Positions 56,986-64,000 of a DNA stretch of 64,000 bases are shown here, piece by piece. This DNA is from Amphiura filiformis (lineage: Eukaryota > Echinodermata > Ophiuroidea > Amphilepidida > Amphiuridae), in the NCBI RefSeq assembly GCF_039555335.1, contig NC_092647.1:15362094-15426093 (forward strand), read 5' to 3'. The position numbers were made by a program, and so were the translations under genes. The notes under the pieces were generated by a model that saw only the letters and a list, made by a program, of their open reading frames with translations, was not told the DNA's origin and searched no databases. Position 1 is the stretch's first letter. Each line of letters starts with the position of its first letter.

Positions 56986-57951
56986 TTGAACCGCTTATCT
57001 TACATATCTGATGAGCCAAAATAAACGAATTTGTTGTTATGGTTTATTCATTTTCCAAAAGACAAACTGGAAAAGCTGATATGATTATCTTGTGTAAGTT
57101 TAGGGTTTTCCAAAATAAAAACACACCGAGACAGTGTAATATTCTTCCCGTGTGTCCTGCGTTCGAGTCTCGAGTCTTATCAAGTATCAATTGCAAGTGA
57201 TTTAATCAAATCAATACAGCATTGATTTTAACGGGAGATTCAATTCAATTCATTTGTGGTCCTGTCCCACTCGATAGCCTTATTTAATTCTTATTATTAA
57301 TTCTTTATACATATTCGTAATATTAATAATGAATATGTAAATAGTTCAAAGTTCAAATTACCAAAGTGGGTGTGTTTTACCTAGACATGACGGTATCATT
57401 TAACACCATAGAATTTATATTTATCTTTAATATACGTATAGAACAAATGTCCTGAACCAAATCAACGCATATTCCTTGGTACCCTCCTCGACCTATTTTG
57501 GTTGGGGTTAGGCCTCAGATTGTTGTAGTTTTTCTACATCTAGTCTTGTGGCCTGTAATGTACTGCATTTTAGGTGCAAAATATCCTTGGTTGAACTTAA
57601 TTTGTAAGACCTCATGGCTCTTGTTTTGTTACCTACTTTGTCGGAATCTGCGTTTGTTGGGAGAGGGGGGACAAAGGTAGATTGACATCCTCGTCCCTAA
57701 TTATACAGGCTTTAAGAGACATAATACAAACTAATTTGCATTATTCAATAAAGGTGTTTTTGGTGTCATTCAATACACACAAGTATTGTTTACCATCTTC
57801 ATTTAAATCTAATATGCATAAACTTGCATAATAATTTATGCTGATCGTGTAAAATATATTAAACTTTGATGCATTTTAAGTTTGTTGAAATGTCCAAAAA
57901 GTCAAATCATGTGGCCAGTGTTTCTAAATATGAACATGTACTTCTCCTGTT
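56986..57951. other. No gene recognised
   Basis: No structure seen. Confidence 0.55.
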
Positions 57952-58030
57952 ATTGACCTGACCAAGATTATCTTGACCTGACCAGATTATCTTGACCTGT
58001 CCAGATTATCTTGACCTGTCCACATTACTT
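57952..58030. repeat. Short tandem repeat, about 19 bp period
   Basis: Four units of GATTATCTTGACCTGWCCA. Confidence 0.85.
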
Positions 58031-58186
58031 GATATAATCAACAGTTGACCAGACTTTGAACAAAAGAAATACAATAGATAATGGAACAAAAGAAGAGGGC
58101 TAGACGTATATGCACAGATATTATGCTGACGTAGGGACAAATCCAATATCAAATTAAAAAAACAATCAAAAATCACGACTATATTA

Positions 58187-58525
58187 TTAAAGGAGTATTT
58201 TGTGATCCTGGCATCCTCTTTTTATGACCTTTTTCAGTAGAAATCCATGAAAAAAGATTATTCACAAAAGTTCAGTTGATTCTGATTTTGTGTTTCCGAG
58301 TTATGCATGATTATGTTTATTATACTGCTCCAGAGAAAATGTGTTGTAATTTCGTACCAGAACTTAATTCAAATTTCACAATATTTTGGCTAAACAAATT
58401 AATCTGTAAGAATTTTTTTGTACATAGGCATTATGTAGCCAAAGGTTTCCAGTGGTATAAAAATCTAAAAATTTTTGGAGAAAAAAAGTGGGGATGATGT
58501 GGTGGATCACAAAATAACCTTTTAA
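58187..58525 (+). mobile_element. TTAAAGGAGTATTTT element, copy 2
   Basis: Left TTAAAGGAGTATTTTGTGAT, right ATCACAAAATAACCTTTTAA (imperfect inverted ends of about 22 bp). Colinear with 23842-24148 in reverse. Confidence 0.8.
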
Positions 58526-59313
58526 GCAGTACACTGCACATAAAAAGGATAATTTACAATCAACAAATAATAGCTTAAGTTTACCATTGTAGCGATAGCA
58601 TCACTAACAAAATAAATAGAAAAGTCACTGACCAGAAAGTGTTTAAATGCCTTTGAAGGTTTATTCAGCTCATTGGGTACAAGAATACAATAAACACTTA
58701 GCGATAAACATACATATATAAAGATGATATTATCTGATACAAAGTCTATTTCAATAGCGTGTCCATATAATTAGCAATATCCGGTCAATATCATATCCAA
58801 GATGGCATCACAAGTTTCTGCATTTCTTATATTTGATATTCCCTGAGAATTCACTAGAACAACTTTTGCCTCAAAACACTGTGGGTGATTAAAATATCAC
58901 ATGCTCTGTAATTCATTATCATTTATTAGCCACTCATCAGAAAACAAGCAAAGAGGAAGAAATTCTGAAAACATGGACTTGAATCCAAATCCCATCATGC
59001 AAAATTTACAGGGGTTGCATTGCTGTGATGTCTATGATTCAATTGCCACCCGGGAATGCCACTTGGAAGTAACCCCCTGGAATAATGATATGATACTACA
59101 GTGGCAAAGGGTCTATAGAATCCATATATACTTTGAAGAAACATGGGCCTAACAGCAAAAGTAGATAGCATCTTTTTCTGAAAACATCCACTTGGGGCAG
59201 CTGGGATGTGACTTTTCAGAGTATTTTCTGAAAACAAGTCGCAACCATTAGGGCTGATTCATACTTCATACAGGATGCTTAATATTGATTAAATAATTAT
59301 TCACCAATCTAAT
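58526..59313. other. No gene recognised
   Basis: No structure seen. Short frames on both strands around 58900-59240 lack recognisable features. Confidence 0.5.
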
Positions 59314-59361
59314 AAATAAAGACGAATTTTATAGTTCTAGTCCAATAAAACAGCACTTACT

Positions 59362-59402
59362 GTGGACGTTTCGGAATCTGTCAGATTCATTTATCAACAC
59401 TG
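59362..59402 (-). ncRNA. Hammerhead-ribozyme-like motif, copy 1
   Basis: Minus strand: TTGATAAA, stem TGAATCT-GAC-AGATTCC, then GAAACGTCC. The layout matches a hammerhead core (CUGANGA, stem II, GAAAC), but the first core box is TTGATAA, two bases off, and stem II has one mismatch. Likely inactive. Confidence 0.4.
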
Positions 59403-59612
59403 ATGTTGTTGTGACGACCTTCTGTGTACAACTCGTTGTTGCTTAGCAACTTGGTTGCCAGTTGGTTTCTTCAGGAGATCGTCAAATACGTGAGTTAGGT
59501 TGTATTGCCCCTCGTCTCTGTTCATGGTGGTGCCCTGTTGTCTGATTTTCACTGCCTCTTTGATCCATCGTTTGTATCTGTCTGCCTCTTTGCCTAAAAT
59601 CTTAGCCTCCTC
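59394..59612 (-). pseudogene. C-terminal tail of Penelope-like polyprotein
   Basis: An open 72-codon stretch ending in TGA (59394-59396). It starts EEAKILGKEADRYKRWIKEA, continues VKIRQQGTTMNRDEGQYNLT and HVFDDLLKK, and ends RRSSQQHQC. From memory of the family, the pattern RWIKEA..IR..G...MNRDEG.Y.L.HV.D.LL is the conserved end of Penelope-like elements, just after their GIY-YIG endonuclease. The endonuclease and the reverse transcriptase are absent: the frame begins abruptly at the edge of the inverted right arm. It is therefore a 5'-truncated fragment without activity. Identification is by motif only. Confidence 0.78.
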
Positions 59613-59653
59613 CCAACAACGAGTTGTACACAGAAGGTCGTCACAACAACATC

Positions 59654-59694
59654 AGTGTTGATAAAGGAATCTGACAGATTCCGAAACGTCCACA
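59654..59694 (+). ncRNA. Hammerhead-ribozyme-like motif, copy 2
   Basis: Plus strand: TTGATAAA, perfect 7-bp stem GGAATCT-GAC-AGATTCC, then GAAACGTCC. Better stem than copy 1, same weak first core box. Penelope-like elements are known to carry hammerheads in their terminal repeats, which fits the context. Confidence 0.45.
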
Positions 59695-59741
59695 GTAAGT
59701 GCTGTTTTATTGGACTAGAACTATGAAATTCGTCTTTATTT

Positions 59742-60484
59742 TCAATAACAGTCCTGAAGAACATGTTCAGTAATATTCACCAATCTGTTTCAAGTCCTTT
59801 TATCTTCTAGTAAATGTTTGTTGGTAAAAAAAACCACATTAACCATCTATATAATATCATGAATTTGATACCGATGTCAAATATTCTATGGCAATTTCTT
59901 TTTTTTAAAGTATTTTTCAGCATTAATTGACCAGAAGGATTTACTGCTTGACTTCCAAGTTTGTTCAAACACATCAAATTAGCTACTTAGTTTACAGATA
60001 TTATCACAAAATAGTTTACCTCATTTAACCTCAAAGGTCAAAACGTTAGCCGAAAGTATTGCAAGAAAAAAAATTGCAGTTGATAAAGGTTGTTTTGTGT
60101 TGATTTGGCATAAAACTACTTAAGGCATATTGGAAGGGAGTATGACCTAGTGGTGTTTGCACTGAAATATTGAGATAAATAAAGCTGACATACAAGAGGA
60201 ATAGCATGATTTTTCTTGGGAGGGGAAAAGCACCTAAAACCAGGGGGGCCGGCCAAGATTGACTGAATTTTGACATCGTCATTGGTTTTACACGTAAACA
60301 CGAAAATGTCTCAAATAATTCCAAACATATGCATGTTATTAAGCAGTATTTTATCAGTCTACATCTGTTGAGGTTCGACAGTGAACCTCATTGTAAGTAC
60401 TGTTTTTTTAATGTTTTGTATGAATAACGGAACGCACAATATGTTTATGATATATACTAAAAATTTCTCCCATTGTGTATCAAT
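59742..60484. other. No gene; small hairpin
   Basis: An 8-bp-arm hairpin TGAGGTTC/GAACCTCA at 60369-60390 is the only structure noted. Confidence 0.5.
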
Positions 60485-60555
60485 GTATGTGTGGTCTAGT
60501 GGTAAGAATCTCGACTCCCACGCAGAGGGTCCCGAGATCGATTCCCACTCCCGGC
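60485..60555 (+). repeat. tRNA-like SINE head
   Basis: TGTGGTCTAGTGGTAAGAAT resembles the A-box half of a Gly/Glu-type tRNA, and GAGATCGATTCCC resembles a B box, with correct spacing (about 35 bases). The stems do not pair well and an A run follows (60563-60570), so this is more likely a retroposon head than a working tRNA gene. Confidence 0.55.
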
Positions 60556-61012
60556 TATAATAAAAAAAAATTTCTTCACATTCATTTCGAATCCAAAAAT
60601 ATTTATTTTCATGTGAAAATGTTTACATTGCACTGAGAAATGTATTTTGTGCATTTTTTTTTCTGTAACGGGGCCAATAGAGTTAAAAACGCACCTCGGC
60701 ACGGGCGTCCAATGTCCAGACAGTGTTGACGTCATATTGTATGGTTTGTTTACGCTATTGGCTGTTGCCACATGAATAATGTCGGCCACCGTCATCTGCC
60801 TAAAACTTTCATTCTGATATAACATTGGTCTCAACTCAAGAACTGCAAGACCAAGACCTATAGAAATATAACTGTAATTATTGAAACCCTTGACTCATTT
60901 CCTATAAGATCAATGAATAATATTGAGAACTACACTGTAGCTTATTTAATAGTTTAATGGCTACAACTGAAAAAATATGGCTCCTGCCATTTCACTTGCC
61001 TTTTAAAGGGTA
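60556..61012. other. No gene recognised
   Basis: May contain the body of the tRNA-like retroposon. No clear end. Confidence 0.45.
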
Positions 61013-61020
61013 CTGGTTAT

Positions 61021-61182
61021 CAGTGACAGCGGAAGGGGGGGGGGCATATCAGAACTCTTCCCCCCTGTTCCCCCCCCTCCCCGGTAAAAACCCAAAATTA
61101 AAAAAAATTTCCACTTTTTGAGGCAATTTGAAATTCACTTTGTCCCCTCAATGCCCCCCGAAAAATCCTGGTGCCGCCACTG
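61021..61182. mobile_element. hAT-like element CAGTGACAGCGG
   Basis: Left CAGTGACAGCGG, right CCGCCACTG. Perfect target duplication CTGGTTAT (61013-61020, 61183-61190). 162 bp, rich in G and C runs. Confidence 0.9.
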
Positions 61183-61327
61183 CTGGTTATGGGTTTTTTC
61201 AGGAGATATCATAATTAGTGTCTCATGACATATATCTCACATAAAATTATAGTTAGTGAGCAAATAAAGTTCCTTATTTTAAAACCGTGCACAGTGCACA
61301 CTGGCAACCAATCATAAACCAATAAAT

Positions 61328-61346
61328 GCTATCTTCAGTAGATAGC
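61328..61346. repeat. Solitary GCTATCTTCAGTAGATAGC palindrome
   Basis: A single copy of the satellite palindrome class. Flanking AAT/ATT extends the arms to 12 bases with one mismatched pair. Confidence 0.7.
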
Positions 61347-62369
61347 ATTAACAAAAACAGCATATTAACTCATATGGTATCTACTCGAGTATTAATATGC
61401 AATTCACACAGCAGCTATGATTCAAAAGCACATATTTGTTTTCTTAGAATGTCATATAATAGCTCATAAAACCAGCCTCAGGACATGCAGGATATAGTCT
61501 TCACTTACCTTTTCCTTTATGAGTCAAGCATCAGCAATCTATGATCAAAACAAAAATTAGAGAAAAACAAACTGTTAATTATAAGTACCTATCATATCCT
61601 TAAGGTTACACGAAGAAACGTATAAAAAACGTATAAAAGACGTATAAAGTTGTTCTCTAAAACCGCGTTTTCTCTGCAATCAAATATCGCAGTGAGTCAA
61701 ATGTTGGTGCATGGAAGTATCTTAACATTATTTTTGTGTGTTGATACAAATTTTTAGAATCCGTTTGAAAATCCTTCGTTTAAATCATTTTTACGCACCA
61801 TGTTCACAAGATCAAAAACACGTTCCATGCAGTTTTTTTCAAATATTCGCTCCGTATAAAACTACGCCGAGTGATTGTTTTCTCCTTTTTTGTATTGTAC
61901 TACAAATCGACCAAAGAAATAATGTTGCCATGGGGAAGAACCAAAAACAGTACCGATTAGCTCGTTTTTGGGAACAATTTTCGAGAATCTTGTACCACAA
62001 AACACTGTTATGTTACATTATCGATATCTGGATTGTGGAACATTAATTTTGATTTCTAACTGCCTACATTATTTCTCAAAAGTATGTCGATTCCTTTACC
62101 ATTTGAATTTCACTCCAAATTTAAGCTACTTTTGCCAAAATCGAGGTTTTTCGCCATCGATACCTCCGACATTTACAGCGGTGATGAGATTGTTTATCAT
62201 AAGAGCCTGGTATGCACTATTCCATAATAGTCAGTTCTTTTCTGCATGGCTGTTTCCATTGTTAACTTACGCCCCTCTGGAATCAAGCCTTGAAAATCAA
62301 TTGTATTTAACCTTAAAGAAAAGAAACATGCTGCACTCTGTGCATCAAAACATTCACGTAGCTAATGTA
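61347..62369. other. No gene assigned; CpG-richer stretch
   Basis: From about 61600 to 62180 CG dinucleotides are visibly denser than in the flanks. A triple AACGTATAAAA-type repeat is at 61616-61650. A long plus frame (61968-62543) runs into the SINE and is not accepted as coding. A promoter, first exon or old transposon are all possible. Confidence 0.4.
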
Positions 62370-62600
62370 TGGTTGCCTAGCAGTACAGGCTCTGACCCAT
62401 GCATAATCACTGAGGGTTGTGGGTTCAAACCCCAGTGGTGGTGCTATTGTGTTGTGCCCCAAGACAAGGCTCTTAACCTCTATTGGATCTCTCCACACAG
62501 GTGTATAAATGGGTACTGGATTATGCTGGGAAAGCAGACTTGATGTTGTGTGGCAGAGTGGCAATCCCAACCTCCCTCCCCCACCACAGCAACATTATTC
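62370..62600 (+). mobile_element. tRNA-derived SINE with conserved central block
   Basis: The head GCCTAGCAGTACAGGC and B box GGGTTCAAACCCC (62421-62433) form a tRNA-type pol III promoter. It is followed by TTGTGCCCCAAGACAAGGC, CTTAACC and CACACAGGTGTATAAATGGG, a block I recall as shared by several marine-invertebrate SINE families. A C-rich 3' part ends near 62590. Confidence 0.82.
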
Positions 62601-63078
62601 ACGGGAGGAGATAGGATTCAAAAGAGAGATAGGCACTCTGAACCTTTATCTTTTTTATTGAATACAAACAGCATGTAGAGGTGTTGATAGTATGAATAAC
62701 ATAGCTGTAAAAGACTCACTTTATTGAGTTAATATTCACACCTTTAAATGAGATTCAAATTCAAACAAATTCTAGTTCTGTCACGATGTCTTGTTTACTA
62801 ATCAAAATTGGTGTTATGGTCAAGAGAATTAATTATACAGCAAGGACAAGGAGACAACGTGTTATGAAAACAAAGAAATAGGATTGATCACAAGCATGCA
62901 AGTATGTAGAATAGAGCAGCATCCAAGCACAAGCAAAATGCATTTATATGGGACAGACACTTTCAGTTGGAAATGTCTAATTTATCATTTGAGAGATTTG
63001 TATTCCTTCTTTTTATTTTGTCTTCAAAGATTAACTAGACCATCCAAACCTGCATCACCACATGGACATGTTATTATG
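62601..63078. other. No gene recognised
   Basis: A 73-codon frame at 62884 has no assignable features. Confidence 0.5.
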
Positions 63079-63080
63079 TA

Positions 63081-63693
63081 CACTCTAAAAGTTTTAGATG
63101 CCTGATAAATACCTTTTTAAACACCTTTTTGTAACAGTTCTTGAACACCATAATATGTTCCACTATTGAACACTGGAGTTCCAAATATGAACGGCAGTGT
63201 TCAAGGTGGTGTTCCAAATATGAACGGCAATGTTCAAGGTGGTGTTCCAAATATGAACAGCAGTGTTCAAGGTTGTGTTCCAAATATGAACGGCAGTTTC
63301 AAGGAGGTTTTCCAAATATGAATGGCAGTGTTCAAGGAGGTGTTCCAAATATGAACGGCAGTGTTCAAGGTGGTGTTCCAAATATGAATGACAGTGTTCA
63401 AGGTGGTGTTCCAAATATGAATGGCAGTGTTCAAGGTGGTGTTCTGAATATGAACAGCAGTGTTCAAGGTGGTGTTCCAAATATGAATGGCAGTGTTCAA
63501 GGTGGTGTTCTAGGTTTGTTCCACTATTGAACACTGGATGTTCAAACCTAGAACACCACCTTGAACACTGCCGTTCTCATATTTGGAACACCAGTGTTCA
63601 ATAGTGGAATATATTAGGGTGTTCAGGAACTGTCACAAAAAAGGTGTTCAAAAATGTGTTATCACTTATCAGGCGTCCAAAAATTTTAGAGTG
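63081..63693. mobile_element. TA-flanked MITE with internal 33-bp minisatellite
   Basis: Left CACTCTAAAAGTTTTAGATG then CCTGATAA; right TTATCAGGCGTCC then AAAAATTTTAGAGTG. TA at 63079-63080 and 63694-63695. The inner inverted segment GTTCCACTATTGAACACTGG recurs three times. Between them lies the 33-bp array (63164-63515). Confidence 0.92.
63164..63515. repeat. 33-bp minisatellite inside MITE
   Basis: Ten to eleven units of GTTCCAAATATGAACGGCAG plus TGTTCAAGGTGGT. Because 33 is a multiple of 3, both strands stay open over the array without being coding. Confidence 0.95.
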
Positions 63694-63695
63694 TA

Positions 63696-64000
63696 CCCAC
63701 AGATTCAAACTCGTAACTCATCTTGCTAAAAAGTCGGTGCAAAACATACAAGCACACAAACCCACACTACACATCTAAATCCTAAGCTTCTTTCACTATA
63801 GATATAGTTGACCTAAAACCTAAGGGAAGCTTTTGATTGAGTTAAACTGATAACCTGCAAAGTGGCCAACAACAACATTCTTTTTTCTAAAACTGTCCAA
63901 CCCCTAAAATGTATGCGTCAACCTCAATCTCCTGTATAAGCTCCTGTAAGCACCATGATACCTGAGAGCTAAGTCTGGTTTATGTTTCTATCAGATATGT
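63696..64000. other. No gene recognised
   Basis: AT-rich end of the window. Confidence 0.5.

Larger units (their letters stand above)
59314..59741. mobile_element. Penelope-like retroelement remnant with inverted terminal segments
   Basis: Arms 59314-59441 and 59614-59741 (about 128 bp each) are near-perfect reverse complements. The left reads, on the minus strand, as the end of the coding frame plus its 3' region. The centre (59442-59613) carries the rest of the C-terminal coding piece. Inverted partial copies are a known outcome of Penelope-like element insertion. Both arms hold a hammerhead-like motif. Confidence 0.78.

Noticed and set aside
60485..60555. Functional tRNA-Gly/Glu gene
   Set aside because: A- and B-box words are present, but the acceptor and T stems do not pair and an A run follows; kept only as a SINE-like head.
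61968..62543. 191-codon plus-strand protein
   Set aside because: The second half lies in a tRNA-derived SINE, the composition is rich in aromatic and cysteine residues typical of AT-rich noncoding DNA, and no motif is visible.
63141..63534. Repetitive protein gene (about 125 codons on either strand)
   Set aside because: Both strands stay open because the repeat is 33 bp, a multiple of three. The frames end with the MITE's own sequence, so this is a minisatellite.

Overview
The window looks like intergenic or intronic DNA from a large, AT-rich, repeat-dense animal genome. A marine invertebrate, possibly a deuterostome, is the best guess. The evidence is the mix of many miniature inverted-repeat transposons, tRNA-derived SINEs, a CR1/Jockey-type LINE tail and a Penelope-like retroelement tail. 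This is inference; no gene here fixes the species. I found no intact host protein-coding gene and no rRNA or functional tRNA gene. The only convincing protein-derived sequences are two dead retroelement pieces: the C-terminal part of a LINE reverse transcriptase (minus strand, 20143-20880) and the C-terminal tail of a Penelope-like polyprotein (minus strand, 59394-59612). A third, unrecognised reading frame (44196-44507, minus) sits inside a DNA transposon.

Layout. 1-975: short-period satellite built on GCTATC...GATAGC. 2349-8834: DNA transposons, including two 1.05 kb TA-flanked elements with 8-bp-TSD, GGGCTATTCC-type and other MITEs. 10294-17305: more MITEs, a satellite carrying a perfect 19-bp palindrome (11731-12895) split by a foldback element, a second foldback (14755-15350), and a minisatellite split by an 8-bp-TSD element. 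17483-20885: SINE, MITEs and the dead LINE. 21850-22460: a third palindrome satellite. 22884-33707: dense MITEs, several with perfect 8-bp target duplications, two related foldback elements and a second SINE. 33716-43545: sparse region with dispersed repeat fragments, tandem repeats (36890-37310, 38815-39530) and further MITEs. 43560-47105: a fourth, higher-order palindrome satellite split by a 735-bp element. 47144-55651: MITEs and dispersed repeats, plus a 250-bp near-perfect hairpin (54219-54472). 56829-56985: a 157-bp near-perfect hairpin. 59314-59741: Penelope-like inverted structure with hammerhead-like motifs. 60485-62600: tRNA-like and SINE sequences. 63081-63693: a MITE whose interior has expanded into a 33-bp minisatellite.

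Nothing here works together as a pathway. The recurring theme is hairpin-forming DNA. One imperfect palindrome (arms GCTATCTAC/GTAGATAGC, each carrying a WGATAR-type site) is amplified in four separate satellites with different period lengths and flanks, and also occurs as single copies. At least eleven insertions leave recognisable 8-bp target duplications, three of them inside other repeats, so a relative order of events can be read directly. All family assignments rest on visible terminal repeats, target duplications and peptide motifs; no database search was possible.
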